Assembly: GCA_012295275.1 (NCBI GenBank)
Contig: CM022669.1
Location: forward strand, 11,624,949 to 11,688,948
Length of the DNA stretch: 64,000 nt
Direction: 5' to 3'
Source: Chrysomallon squamiferum
Lineage: Eukaryota; Mollusca; Gastropoda; Neomphalida; Peltospiridae
The notes beneath the pieces are model-generated. The model was not told the DNA's origin and made no database searches. It saw only the letters and a list, made by a program, of their open reading frames with translations. Below are positions 21,556 to 34,559 of this stretch, one piece after another. The first letter of the stretch is position 1. The number at the start of each line of letters is the position of its first letter. The translations under genes and the position numbers were made by a program.

Positions 21556-22267
<712 letters not shown>

Positions 22268-22315
22268 TTGGTTAGCATCCAGGTCTCTAATACAGTTGAT
22301 TGAAAAGTGAATTGG

Positions 22316-22352
22316 GTTGTTAAGATGCTGTAATGGAGATAACAAGTTTAAG
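22316..22352. repeat. 37-bp direct repeat, right copy
   Basis: Right-hand partner of 21519-21555, 797 bp away, with three substitutions. Confidence 0.85.
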
Positions 22353-22656
22353 ACATTAGTTCTAGACTCTCGAGGAATTTAAGTATGTTTCAAAATCAAT
22401 ACATTTCCTCTCAATCACACATACAGGAAAACTTCCTCCTCTTTTCCGATAAAATGTGAAATTCATACTGCTATCTCTTGTTTCTTAGGCTAAATCTTTG
22501 ATGAGTTCTTTTCTTCTTTTTCTTTGAATTTCTATTCTGTTGTTTAGTTTTATTACATCAGGGATTTTTGGGAGAATGTCAAAATGCTAAAATATTGGAT
22601 TATATATGTTGTTTGTTTTTTTGTCAAGCAACAACCACAAACACAAACATGATAGC

Positions 22657-23005
<349 letters not shown>

Positions 23006-23360
23006 TGCACATACTCAAAAGATGTTCTTTTTCTAATGGAAGAAAGAATATTCTTATATTTTTTGGTTGGTTTCTATTTAGGCATTTGAAAAAGAAAAAA
23101 AATTAAAATTAAAATATCAAACATATGTTTTACTAATACTGAACATATACTTCATCAATTTTTTTTTCTCAAGCTTCTTTTCTTTTCTTTCATCAAACCA
23201 CTTACATCTCTCCAATCACTTTCCTTGATAGTTTTGAAAAACATCATCATCATCATCATCATCCAAATACTCGACATCTGAATCTTTTTTTAAAAAAGCA
23301 GCATTACCCAGCTATTTCATATCACTTCCAAAGATGATTTTGAATCCTTATAAATAATAA

Positions 23361-23361
<1 letters not shown>

Positions 23362-23400
<39 letters not shown>

Positions 23401-23495
23401 GCATTATGACTCTTCTTCATTTGATATTTCATCTTGTCTACAAGTCATCCTCTAACATTTATGACTCAAACTACAAGCTCTCGTGAAAAACGCTC

Positions 23496-23534
<39 letters not shown>
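23362..23534. repeat. Two poly-A tracts 100 bp apart
   Basis: About 36 A at 23362-23397 and 38 A at 23497-23534, with a unique 99-bp spacer. Confidence 0.95.
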
Positions 23535-23537
<3 letters not shown>

Positions 23538-23963
23538 ATGCTAAACTGTAACTTATATGTTTGGTGGCCAATGCTAATGACTGCCTTTCAGCTGAAATGG
23601 GAGAATTTACAAACAATTGGGATTTTGGGGGGAAACATAATCATCATAATTGGATTTACTCCGTCAATATGGGAAGATGCGTGGAGCTGACGGATTGCTT
23701 TCGCTGAATACCAATGTGGCCAACTCAAAAGGACAGAAAGACTCTTGTTAAAGTAGGAACTCCATCCCAAGAGAAAGTTTGGTTTAAAAAATTACAACAA
23801 GGAACATAATTGTTTTAAAAGTAGAGTATGTGAGTCATATGTTTCACATCAAATATGAACATTCTGTGATTCATCTAATCTTTTATTTTTTATTATTTTT
23901 TTCTTTTTTTTTATCTCAAAAGAGATATTATATTTGTCAGTTATACAACTCTTAAAAACAATA

Positions 23964-24044
23964 AAATTCATGGGATATTTGCAGAATCATAAATTCATGG
24001 GATATTCGCTGAATCATTTATTCATGTGTTGTTTGCAGAATCAT
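23964..24044. repeat. 27-bp tandem repeat, three copies
   Basis: AAATTCATGGGATATTTGCA then GAATCAT, at 23964, 23991 and 24018, with increasing substitutions. Confidence 0.92.
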
Positions 24045-24469
24045 AAATTTTATGATTTGTTTTAAGACTCATTATTGCTTAAATAAGATATAAAATTGAA
24101 TTATCCATGTCTTAATCAAGGACATTTCAACTGCATCAACTTCATCTTGAATCAAAAAACAGTCACAAAATGTCAAATACTTATATAACAAAATAACCCA
24201 AACCCAAAACTTTACTTTGTGAAAATGAAAATAGCAGTTAACAATGAAAACAGTTTTTATTGTACAATAAAACTGAATTTATTTCAAAAATCTTAATTTC
24301 TTTCTCAAATACTGATTATAATTCTTAACATAATGGCCCCCCTCCCTGAAAGAAAAACAAAAAACAAAAGAGAATTATTCCACTATTTGCAAAACAACAT
24401 CTTACAAAACTGATTCCTAAATTAATTAAGTGACAAATTTTCCCTTTCATCATTTAAAAAACAGCCTTT

Positions 24470-24830
24470 CTTTAATTTATGGTCTAACCCAATTGATCTT
24501 CATAAAGCGTCTTCCTGATTACATCACAGGCTATTACTCAAACAAGTGTCGGCCATTTACAAGCGAGGAGAAAAAGTGTATTTGATGTAAAACGCCATCA
24601 GCTGGTGATAAGCTGTTTGTAGAAAGCAGAATTTCACAAGGCTAATGGCTTGGACGTGTTGTAAAGTAATGGTCACATTGCTGGCTTATAAAGAAGATCT
24701 AGGGAATGCGGAATGACAGCAGGATTACTTAACCCAGAGAAAGCTAAAAAGTCCCTGTGGATTAAAATTGAGTTTCCTCAGCCAGTTATCAGATACTCAG
24801 TATATTGTACGTGTAGCACTATAACTTCCA
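24470..24830. other. Unique, G+C-richer block, possible conserved noncoding element
   Basis: Complex, non-repetitive sequence about 0.9 kb downstream (in transcript direction) of the exon at 25749. No coding potential was recognised. Confidence 0.3.
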
Positions 24831-24903
24831 ATATGCTTTTGTTTAAACCATTTTTTTTTTTTTTAATTATTTATTTATTAAACCTTGTGTAAGTTAGATT
24901 GTA

Positions 24904-25090
24904 TAGTAATAATGTAATAGAAAAATTACAGTTTGATAAATGAAAATTATATAATAATTATGTAATAGAAAACTTATCGTTTGTTTGATGAATAAAAATT
25001 ATATAAAAATAATGTAATAGGAAAATTAAAGTTTGTTTGATTATTTTTAATTAATAAATAAAAATTATATAATAATTATAAAACAGAACA
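24904..25090. repeat. Degenerate tandem repeat, about 50-65-bp unit
   Basis: TGTAATAGAAAA recurs at 24913, 24961 and 25013, followed by GTTTG(TTTG)AT and AAAATTATATAA each time, with a decayed fourth copy. Confidence 0.75.
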
Positions 25091-25560
25091 AAAAATGTCT
25101 TGTATAGGTTTGACATAACAGTCAGAGATTCATAAACAGCAAGCATCATTTTTATATTTGAATGAAACACTTTGCTCTGATTTCAAAATATTATACACAG
25201 AACATACAGCCACTCAATGTAGGCTTTGCTCTTTTTCATTATTATTATTACAGCTAAGAATCAACTAATTTTACATTTGTTGTTAAAGCTCATTTACCTT
25301 TTATATTTTATGAAGGAAATAGTTTCCTCAGATTTCAGACTCCTATAAAATATGCATACCCAGAACTATATAGCGACTTTGTTATTTAGTAGGTTGTTTT
25401 TGCTGTTTTTGTGATGTTTTAAAAAAAAAAAAAAAATTAAAGTTTATTTTATATTAATATTACAATTAATTAATCTTTCTTGTTTGGGGAGATTCTAGTG
25501 ATTACAATAAAAATTCTTGTTCACATACACACACTCATAAATATATATAGAAGGTATTAT

Positions 25561-25735
25561 AAGAATCATAAATCATTACTGTAATCATAATCATCTTAAA
25601 TCATCATGTTCATCATCATCATCATCATCATCATAATCACAACGATTATCAAGAATTATTATTATCACCATTGTCAAGAATTATTACTATCATCATTATC
25701 ATCATCATCATCTCGTCATTATGAATGATCATCAG
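25561..25735. repeat. ATC/ATT triplet-rich tract next to an exon donor
   Basis: CAT triplets and interrupted ATT/ATC repeats lie immediately downstream (transcript direction) of the donor at 25748. The transcript strand carries GAU triplets. Confidence 0.88.
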
Positions 25736-25748
25736 CACAGTAATTTAC

Positions 25749-25855
25749 CTTGTAGTCGCCGAGGAAGTCGACAGAACATGGCAGTACGGCTGTCTGTCCA
25801 GCAATCACTGTGACATTCTTTGTAAACACGTTGAATCTAGGCTCCACTCCCAGGA
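25749..25855 (-). CDS. Exon: N-terminal third of the same V-type Ig domain
   Basis: This 107-nt exon runs on the minus strand from 25855 to 25749, after the acceptor TTTTATTTTTCAG and before the donor GTAAAT at 25748-25743. Two bases complete a split codon (entry phase 1), and 35 codons follow. They include LGVEPRFNVF, a sequon NVT at residues 13-15, the A'/B region VIAGQTAVLPCSV with the first Ig cysteine at residue 26, and LGDYK at the end. The exit phase is 0 and matches the exon at 12401. Joined, the first cysteine and the core Trp are 12 residues apart and the two cysteines 60 apart, which is normal for a V-set domain. No signal peptide is encoded here, so at least one exon lies further upstream. 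A (CA)n tract on the sense strand begins about 35 nt before the acceptor. The family assignment is firm at the level of lachesin/DIP/IgLON-like Ig proteins; the exact gene is not resolved. Confidence 0.92.
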
Positions 25856-25887
25856 CTGAAAAATAAAATTAAACAGTAAATAAACAG

Positions 25888-25889
<2 letters not shown>

Positions 25890-25962
<73 letters not shown>
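25890..25962. repeat. (GT)n tract just upstream of an exon acceptor (CA repeat in the transcript)
   Basis: GT on the plus strand, CA in the transcript, ending about 35 nt before the acceptor at 25856. CA repeats near splice sites are known hnRNP L sites in vertebrates. The role here is inference. Confidence 0.93.
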
Positions 25963-26795
25963 AAAATGTTAAGTATATGCTAAAGAGTTGATTAAATAAT
26001 ACATTTATTTGTAAAAAAAAAAAAAAAATGTAAAAAAAAAAATATCTATTCAGATCTAACACACACACACACACATACAGTTTATAATATTATTTATAAA
26101 ATAAAAACTAGACACAAACAAAACAAAAATTTAAACAGTAAATTAATACAGAGTGATGTTATGCATTGTAATACTAAACAACTAAAACAGAAAATCTAAA
26201 TATAAAAAAAAATGTTTCTTTATTTTTTTAGAATAAAAATTATTTCTTTCATCTATATTACAAAAAAACAATAATCCTTACAATTACATGGTTTCATATA
26301 TCAAAAGTAATACACAGAAGAAACTAACAAAAATAAAATTAATAACGTTTTGCATAAATTTGAAAAGATATTTGTACCCAAATATAACATAATTATGATT
26401 TTTGCCAAAAAAAACAACAGTTAATAACTGTCAGAATTATAAAACCATCTTTTCAAGATTGAAAACATAACTGACAATCAGTGAAACATTTACATTTTAA
26501 ACTGTTTATTAACAAGATAAAAATATTCACTTTTGAAAATATTATTTGCAAATAACATGTTCTGTTTCCCAAGAACAGATGGACTGTCAGAAATATGAAG
26601 AACTTAAAATTAATAATTTAAAAGCTGTATTTTTTAAATTAAATAATCATATAATATGCAGACAAATAATAATAATAATAATAATAAAATAATAAAATTT
26701 AGAACAATTATAATAAATAATGATAATGGCAATAATAATAATAAAATTTAAAAAATATATTAATAACAAATGATTATCATTGTCATATAGAGATG

Positions 26796-26845
<50 letters not shown>

Positions 26846-27460
26846 TTACAAACATTCTGAACAAAACTTAAAACTGTTAAAACAAAAGAAACAAAAATTT
26901 AATAATTTAAAAAAACTCCATAAAAAAAATTAACCATAATAAATTATTATATACAATAAAATGATATACAATAAAAGATACTTCTTTTTATAATTTCTTT
27001 TTTCTTTCTTTTTTTCACATTTTTATTCAACTGGAAATTTCTCTGCAGTTACTGACCCACTAATGACAAATGTATGGGAACACAGCAACAATGCAAGAAT
27101 GCTGAAATTCAAAATTGCTCTTAATTTTCCTACACAGATTATCTGGCAAATGTCCAAATATAATGAAGAGGATAATTGAAGGCTTGAGATACCCAGTAAA
27201 TAGGACCTCTCCCAGTTCTCCCCCCCCCACCATCGCTGGTACGTGGAGACAATATAAAAACAGGAAGTAGGTAATAAAGATCAGCAAGAGATGAAGTCAG
27301 AATGAGGGGGCAAACTGTGAGAATAAGCAATGGCAGCAAATATTGGTTACAGACTTCAGTGGACTTTAAAAAAAAAAACTAAAAAAATAGAAATAAAAAA
27401 AAATAATAATATCTATGGAGAGGAAAGGGAGGTTTATAAGTTAACAACTACTACACCATA
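25963..27460. other. A/T-rich intron with AAT microsatellites
   Basis: Poly-A at 26011-26041 and a short CA run at 26060-26075 are followed by plain A/T-rich sequence. AAT repeats lie at 26668-26690 and 26795-26844. A short unique piece at 27030-27350 contains a C run (27221-27229). No exon-like signal. Confidence 0.45.
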
Positions 27461-27461
27461 C

Positions 27462-27535
27462 ACTTGTTGTTGTTGTTGCTGTTGTTGTTGTTGTTATTAC
27501 TGTGTTTTTTTTTTTTATTATTATTATTTTAGCTA
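27462..27535. repeat. (GTT)n triplets and T run
   Basis: GTT repeats with one GCT, then a T run and ATT triplets. Confidence 0.9.
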
Positions 27536-27779
27536 GTGTTTGCTGGTTTGTTTAACTGGTACATTTAATTTTGATAATGCATGAGTCTGTGACATTTTAG
27601 TTTATGAATTAAAAAAATATGTTGTATTTCCTTCCTGATATACCTATCATTACCTATTTCATTTGTACAGATGTCATATCTAAATTAACAAACACTGAAT
27701 GAAAAGAAATATATAGGCCTATATATATATATATTTCTTTAATTTTCAGAAATTCATTGATAAGGAATATTCAGTAGCA

Positions 27780-28320
27780 AGACAGTACATTCCACCCTGT
27801 TTGATGTTAAATAAACAAACTCTCACTAGATAATGAATGAAAAAAAGAAATATATTGCTTTTATCCCCAGGACAGGGAAATATCCAGTTACTTAACAGCA
27901 CATACCATATGATTCGTCACACAAATGAATCATCATTGACTGGAACAAGAATCAATGAATCGGCTAGTGTAACACTTTTGAGTGCCATTAAAAACTCATT
28001 GATTCCACTCTAGAGGATTGACCCAGAGACCTATAGGTTGTGAGATATTAATGAGGAAACAATCGTACATGATTTGACATTTTCTGACAGAGCTGGATAT
28101 TTCTGAATATGTAGCTGAACAAGGTCAGGCCAACTTAAATATCAGATCCCTATAGATACATAGTTTTAATAAATATCAGGTTAAATAAATAGGTATTGTG
28201 TAGATCACTGGTATGAACGCTTGAATATTCAGATTTGTTTTCCCATTCAAGACAGAGCCCATTACTGATTTATCATTTGATGTTGTATGTGCTTTTCTGT
28301 CAAAGCTGTTGTAATACTGA
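27780..28320. other. Unique block, possible conserved noncoding element
   Basis: Complex sequence without repeats or family-like frames. Confidence 0.22.
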
Positions 28321-28665
28321 TGATAGTAAAATAAATATTAGCAGTAGTAATAATAGTCATTCTAGTGTTAGTAATATCTAGTAGTAGTAGTAGTAGTCAA
28401 AAACAAATAAATGGAGGAACAGAAATAGAATGACCATATTACAGTAGCAAGCAGCAGCAACAGTAGTAGTAGATGTAGTGGTGGTGATAATATTGGTAGT
28501 AGTAAAAGCAACAGCGGACCAGTAATACCATGTGAATTCATGTAGTACTATAATTAGTTGTAACAGTAATAAGTGTAATATTATAGTAGTAGTAATATTA
28601 TTAGAATTAATAATTGTGACAGTAACAACAGAAGCAGTTGTGGTAGTAGTATCACAGAAACAGTA
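28320..28665. repeat. Degenerate TAG/GTA/CAG triplet-rich region
   Basis: Many interrupted TAG, GTA and GCA triplets, for example at 28378-28398. The composition resembles the flanks of the 43-bp minisatellite at 2930-3120. Confidence 0.75.
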
Positions 28666-28959
28666 CTAGCAAATTACAGAAAGGTTAAAAGATTGAAAAA
28701 AAACTACACAAAACAGAAGCAAAACAAAACCGATACATTTCCATTCACTAAAACTGTGAAAAACTTTCCATATTAATACTACCACATTCTTCAACAACAA
28801 CAACCAAAAAAAAATAAAAAAAAAAAAATTCCTGAACAAACAGCCTAAAATATGTCTTTCATAAACCGTGAAGACTAATTTCATCATTTTTTTTTTTTTT
28901 TTAATAACTGCTGTACAAATCAAAAATCTTTCCCGCACTGATCACACTTGATAACCAAA

Positions 28960-29310
28960 TAAAGAAAATCATTACTGAGCCGTCCAGAATGCAGAACTGA
29001 AAGGAAAAGCGAGCCAAAAGCGGCGGAGTGGACTCAGCCTCAGCAAAGCGGGCCGAGAACGAAGAACTGCACAACGGCAGCGTCAAACTGCTGGTGGTGC
29101 AGACGGCAGTTAAAGGATCGTTACTGTGTACGGAAGCCGTGAATCAGACGTCTAATCAAGAGTGTATAACAGGATATAACAATAAAGCAAGCATTATGAC
29201 ACGCGTGTGCCCAAATCTGTATCGAAATGCAGCGAAATCATCTACGAAGAGAAACTGCTTGGCACCTGTAACATCAATCATATGGGAATTGCTTCTAGAC
29301 TGTACTCCAG
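28960..29310. other. G+C-rich block with a coding-like stretch, unrecognised
   Basis: One of the most G+C-rich parts of the window. On the plus strand a frame is open from 29001 (after a TGA at 28998) into the (AT)n at 29317. Between 29055 and 29160 its third positions are G/C-biased (GAACTGCACAACGGCAGCGT and on), which is unlike the A/T-rich background. The peptide (for example ELHNGSVKLLVVQTAVKG) matches no family I recognise. No good plus-strand acceptor or donor was seen. It is either an unrecognised exon of another transcript or a conserved noncoding element. Confidence 0.25.
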
Positions 29311-29314
29311 GCTG

Positions 29315-29316
<2 letters not shown>

Positions 29317-29356
<40 letters not shown>
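29317..29356. repeat. (AT)n microsatellite
   Basis: Uninterrupted AT run. Confidence 0.95.
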
Positions 29357-29359
<3 letters not shown>

Positions 29360-29477
29360 AACTGGATACTTACTTAATCTTTCTTGTTGGACTCTGTAAA
29401 AATTTTTTGGATATTTTCATTTCTCTTAAATATTTTCAGTATATATTTTGCAAAGTTTCTCTTAATTTTTTTTTCTT

Positions 29478-29625
29478 TTCATTTGGACCCATGGCATATG
29501 TTTACCACAAAATCACAGAATATTCAACTTGGATTTTTAATTTTCAGTTGGACCCATGGCATTCTATTTTTAAAACAAAATCACAAAATATTTATGGAAA
29601 TTTTCAACTGGATAGTTTGCAAATT
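29478..29625. repeat. 66-bp tandem duplication
   Basis: TTGGACCCATGGCAT at 29482 and 29548, each followed by an AAAATCACA(G/A)AATATT block, with a decayed third start near 29606. Confidence 0.85.
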
Positions 29626-29979
29626 ATCACCAAATTTTTACAAGTCAATAATATTAAATGTCATTAAACATCACATTTTATATCTTTTCATTATTATCAT
29701 TTAAAAATTGGTTTTTTTTTTAATTATGACTTAAAGCATAAAAACCTGTCACTGCTACTAAAAGATTTATTTTATTCACTCCTTTAGATGTATAAGTAAC
29801 TTTTCTGCTAGCTTAATTAAATCAGTTAGTTACTGCTGGTTAAAATGGCCATTTAGATAAAAATAGTCGCCAATAATAATTGATCCAAACTATAATTATT
29901 GCCTCACATTTATCAGTAAAGCAATATGATCTTGCAAGGATATTACAGATTTTAATGTAGTTAGCTGCATTTCTGAGAT

Positions 29980-30011
<32 letters not shown>

Positions 30012-30040
30012 CAGAAACAATAATAAAAAATAATAATAAT
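29980..30040. repeat. AAT microsatellite
   Basis: AAT triplets interrupted by ACAAACAGAAAC. Confidence 0.9.
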
Positions 30041-30089
30041 ACATGTCATCAATATCTTCCTGACAAAGAGACTTTGGCAAGTCTAGGAG

Positions 30090-30390
30090 GCAAGTAAGAA
30101 GGAGAGACAACTGCAGATCACTAATCACTCTATGTAAGGTCTTCTAAATCACACCAATGTTTAATGAATTTTGTTTGACCTCTGACCCGCGACCTTCTAC
30201 AGCTTGATTAATTTGATTTAGATCTAACATTGTGCGTCAGTTTTCTGAGATGTGTAATTTGCTGTCAGTGGAAAGTCTATAACGTTGCTAGTGGCGATTT
30301 GATTACTTTGTAGAACATATCTTCACTTTTCAATTTGTGGCCAGAACCTTGGAAACTGAATCATGTGACAAACTGTACTACAGATGTGGG
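30090..30390. other. Unique block, possible conserved noncoding element
   Basis: Complex sequence between repeats. Near 30178 it contains GACCTCTGACC, which resembles the DR1-type motif at 18905-18917 on the opposite strand but with a degenerate half. Confidence 0.22.
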
Positions 30391-30399
30391 GAAAAAATG

Positions 30400-30880
30400 T
30401 TTTAATTATTATTATTTATTATTTTTTAAAGGCAATTTGAAATGAAAAAAAAAAAAACCATTATCGTGGCTTTTCATTTATTACAAGAAAAAAATATAAA
30501 TTATATATATATAAAAAAAAATTAATTTCTTTTTCTTTTTTTTATTATTATTACTATTATTTTTTGTAGTATTATTTATTTATTTATTTAAAAAAAAATT
30601 ATTTTCCTTTATTGTTATTGTTGTTGTTGTTATTATTATTATTATTTTTATTATTATTATTATTATTTTTTCTTATATTTTTATTTATTTATAATTTTTA
30701 AAACATACAGAAGAGAAAGAAATACATTTCATATTAAATTTTAAACTTTATATCAACCAGCAAAATCTGCAGGCTTCTTAAAATAAAATGAAATAACATC
30801 TTTTGATAAGTGCATTCATTATCATGCAAAGTTTTTATTTATTTATTTATTTATTGTTTTGTTTTGTTTTGTTTTATTAT
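30400..30880. repeat. ATT/TTTA/TTTTG low-complexity region
   Basis: ATT triplets (30403-30430, 30541-30560, 30628-30668), TTTA repeats (30572-30592, 30833-30856) and TTTTG repeats (30856-30876). Confidence 0.85.
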
Positions 30881-31177
30881 TATTTGGTCATTTCAAAATA
30901 TTACTTTGATTCCTGCATATATCGAAATACTGTAGATGTCATGTGAATTTCCCAAACAAACACAGAAGATTCTATATCATAACAAAATCCTTTTGGTAGA
31001 ATATATCAACAACAAATTATATCCAGTCATTACTTTAGCTGTATCCTACAGTTAATACAAATACTTGTTAATAGTTTATGGATATGTTTGTGAAAACTGT
31101 TTTAGTATAATTTTATTTATTACAAACATGTCAAGATAAAGTCCTTTTTGTGAACAATATTGACAAAATTTTATGTG

Positions 31178-31178
<1 letters not shown>

Positions 31179-31220
<42 letters not shown>
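31179..31220. repeat. (GT)n microsatellite
   Basis: Uninterrupted GT run. Confidence 0.95.
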
Positions 31221-31223
<3 letters not shown>

Positions 31224-31719
31224 CTCCAGCCATTAGTAGACTTAATCCCCCAGAAGCATATCAGATCTTGGTAATGTTGAATAACAAGCACACATAATTC
31301 ATATTAGCATTTGTTTGGAGGTGTGGAGGGAATATTTATGAAACCTATTTTAGACTTACATCAGCTTAACTACATTTTGATTTACTGTTTTTATTTATTT
31401 ATTTTTTATTTTTTTGTTTAGATACAGACAAGATTCATGTCAAGGCAAAATTAAATTTTTTAAAACACAATGGACATCATTGATTCTGGCCCACTTTTAT
31501 TTTATTTCCTCCCCCTCCTCCTCATCAATGTCATCATCATCACTGTTATAATTACTGTTTCCTTTTTACGTTCTTGGACCTTCTTATTCAATAATAATAA
31601 AGTACGAAAAAAGAAAACCACTGTCATCGTTATTGAAATTCTTACCATTAGCCATTATTATTCATTATTCTTACCATTAAACCATAAGGCTCTTTTCAGT
31701 GCAAACCTCCCACGAGACT

Positions 31720-31925
31720 GCCACATCCTTGTTGAACACCACCAATAATCTGAACCCATTATCAACCTAACATCCATATGACACGAGCATCAGAGATTTA
31801 AATTTGCATATCGGACGTGTCATACCGGCTGTATTTATGACTGACAGTTAAATGTCATAGATCCTCACCAAAGTTCTCTCGTTCTGTCAAGGGAGAGAAT
31901 TTTCTACTTTGTAAACCGTTTTTTT
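31720..31925. other. Unique block containing the weak microexon candidate
   Basis: Complex sequence with CpGs (ATCGGACGTG). It also carries an ATTTGCAT octamer at 31802 and the splice-like pair described at 31869-31883. Confidence 0.25.
31869..31883 (-). other. Weaker candidate 15-nt microexon upstream of the Ig exons
   Basis: On the minus strand a strong pyrimidine-rich acceptor, TTCTCTCCCTTGACAG, ends at 31884. It is followed by AACGAGAGAACTTTG and a donor GTGAGG at 31868-31863. The length is a multiple of three. In the phase-1 context of the next exon it would read (x)AA, R, E, N, F and then a Val codon shared with the exon at 25855. The preceding exon is unknown, and a T as its last base would give a stop, so support is limited. 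Confidence 0.17.
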
Positions 31926-32184
31926 TTTTTAAATTTGAATCAAAATAGAAAAATGTCCCTCTGCAGGTTTTAAATTACAGAATTTGGTTCTCAGAGATTA
32001 CTTATAAGCATGGTTAGAAGGGGAATAAAAAAATTATATGTTTTTGAATTTTGTTCTGATTGAAAGGAAAAAAAATCCCTAGAAATTAAAATATAATTTC
32101 GTATATAAAATATACACCTATTTATATTAGAAAAAAAATGATTAGATTAATAATACAGACAAATCAATTATTTCAACTCTACAG

Positions 32185-32380
32185 TTATATAGCATCATAC
32201 TTATTAAGGACCATGTAAAACTATCTATATTATATAACATAGAACATATTTATCGATATATTTTTTTTCAATCTGTTTATATGTAGCATCATAAGGACCA
32301 TCTAAAACTGACTACATTATATAACAGAGAACAAATTTAAACATATACTATTTTTAATCTAATTATATATGGATCAGATA
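32185..32380. repeat. 94-bp tandem duplication
   Basis: AGCATCATA, AAGGACCAT(G/C)TAAAACT and TATATAACA(T/G)AGAACA occur at 32191 and 32285 onward, with a partial third copy to about 32380. Confidence 0.85.
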
Positions 32381-32489
32381 CATAGAAAGAAGAAACCCAC
32401 AACTGACACGAAGTGACTACACTTTTCAATTTACTAAGCAAGAGATTTTTTATATATAAACCTTCTCATAAAACAAAACAAAAACACAA

Positions 32490-32880
32490 ACCCAAAACTT
32501 ATAAAACAGCACTGTCTGGAATGGGAAATGGATCTACAGGTATTCTGTGGAGAACTGATCTTTGAACCCTTCAGGCCTCAGTAATACAGTTTAACCACTG
32601 ATGTAAAGTCTGCATCAAATTCATATTGTGTAATAAACCGGTGCCTGATTTACATTTTGTAACAAAGGATGTAACTGTATCACAAGACATCAGATATAAA
32701 AGGTCTGAATGAATCGTGATATTCAAAAATGGTCTAAACAGGTAATCAATCAACAGAGACAGATCTGTCATCAGTGATAGAATCTCAGAAAATTGACCAA
32801 ATGAGACGAAATAGAAAGGTTTATTCGTCATATTAAAATATTTCACCCTTGTGAAAATGATGTTCACAGATTAATCAAAA
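32490..32880. other. Unique block, nothing recognised
   Basis: Moderately complex sequence. A 98-codon minus-strand frame (32867-32571) has no family-like motif and no plausible splice context. Confidence 0.22.
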
Positions 32881-32914
32881 GAAAATGTCATGACAATACC
32901 ATGAAATACTGATA

Positions 32915-33055
32915 TATATATATGTGTGTGTGTGTGTGTACGTGTATAGATAGACAGATAAATTAAAAATAATAATAATAGTAATAATAATAATAATGAT
33001 CGTAATAATAATAATAATGATCGTAATAATAATAATAATAATAATAATTACAACA
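32915..33055. repeat. (TA)n, GT and AAT/ATG repeats
   Basis: A short TA/GT run at 32913-32945, then AAT and GTAATAAT repeats, including a GATCGTAATAATAATAAT unit repeated at 32999 and 33020. Confidence 0.88.
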
Positions 33056-33829
33056 ACAAAACTTGAAAAACTAGTAAAAATAGAAATAACAAAAACTATA
33101 TATCATTTCAAATCTGGACTAAAATGAACAAAAGTTAAGCAGTATTTGTAGGAGAAAAAAAAAAAATAATAACAAAAATTTCAAATCGGGACCAGAATGA
33201 TAATTTTTTAAGCTGTATTTCTTGGAATAAAAACTCCTATTTCTGTACATGAGGATCAATCCTTTTTACCTGCAGGCTTACTCACAATACTGAACAAATA
33301 AGGAGATGAAATGCTTAGGGCAGTACTATGAGCAATTGTATGAGACTGAAACCACTTTAGAATCAGAGACATCATCTACTACAGTTTCCACCAAACATGA
33401 TGTCTATAACAGGAGAAAGAATAAAAAAAAATTTAAAAAATAAAAACCTCTTGATACAAGACCTCATTTGCTTTTATATTAATCAAAATCTGCTTGGTAA
33501 CAAAATGTCTAAAGAAAACTTTTTCTTTGCAGACCTACTCCAAAATTCAGAGTTGCACAGAAGCAGATGGCTAATAACCCCAACAAGTGGATTTACAGAA
33601 AACACGAATTATGGAATTTGAGATAAACATCATCAGCCGATTGATTTTTTTTACGATGGTGCAAACAAAAAAACCACAAATCATAAACGCACGCTGAATT
33701 TATTTCTCTGTATGAAGAAACCAGAAGGAAAACGGAATATTTCTTCTCACTCCTTCTCTCCCAGATTTCCATTTTAAAAACTCTTTGAGTAAGGAATCTT
33801 TAATCAGTTTTTGATATGAAAATAAATAA

Positions 33830-34420
33830 AAAAAATAATTGCAGGTCCTTCAACTGCATCCCGTGTGGTCAAAGATGCGAGAGTCAGGGCCACGCCTGGT
33901 GACAGGACAATCTCAGTGATTAATCACCTGATTTTTGTAGCAAATCGCAAAATCAAATATTAAAAAAAAAAAAGAGTAAAAACATGAAAATAAAAATGTG
34001 CGACTGATTGCAACAAAGATGTAACCGATGGGCCATTACTCGTGATACAGTCGGTTACAAGGAAATGATGTATGCTTTCGGAAAAGCGAAGCCATTAGAA
34101 CGTAATGAATTGATTTCTAATTGCTTCACCAGCAAAGTATATCTCCTTTTTCATTGCCCAAGAATCCACATAAATTTCCTACAAAGCACCGAACTATATT
34201 TGGGAGTAATTCTCTTTCTGATTGGAGAAATCTAATTTCGTGGTAATGAAGTGAACCGAAGGATCCCACTGGAAATTTCGAGGCGCGCATAAAATGATTT
34301 TTACTTTCCTGAGTAAACCTTGATTTCAACACAATTAGGTACATCGAACATTTCTTGTCGTAAAAACACGAGTAATTAGCGAGTGGCTGCCAGTGTGTGG
34401 TGTAATAAATTTGAAGATAA
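33830..34420. other. Unique, G+C-richer block, possible conserved noncoding element
   Basis: Complex sequence with several CpGs and A/T-core homeodomain-like words (CACCTGATT, TAATGAATTG). No coding evidence. It is among the better candidates for a regulatory element. Confidence 0.32.
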
Positions 34421-34559
34421 TTTGATATTTGTGTTGAGATAAAAGAATCATAATGTTATTGATAATCACTTCAGATGTTGCAAACTGAACACTGTGATGA
34501 AGTATTCAATTAAAATAAATTGAAGATTTTTTAACATTTTTAGGTAACAGCACACAATA

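Noticed and set aside
33260-33310. 20-nt exon-like piece (acceptor TTTGTTCAG, donor GTAAAA) on the minus strand
   Set aside because: It contains TGA in the phase-1 frame required by its position, and its donor is weak.
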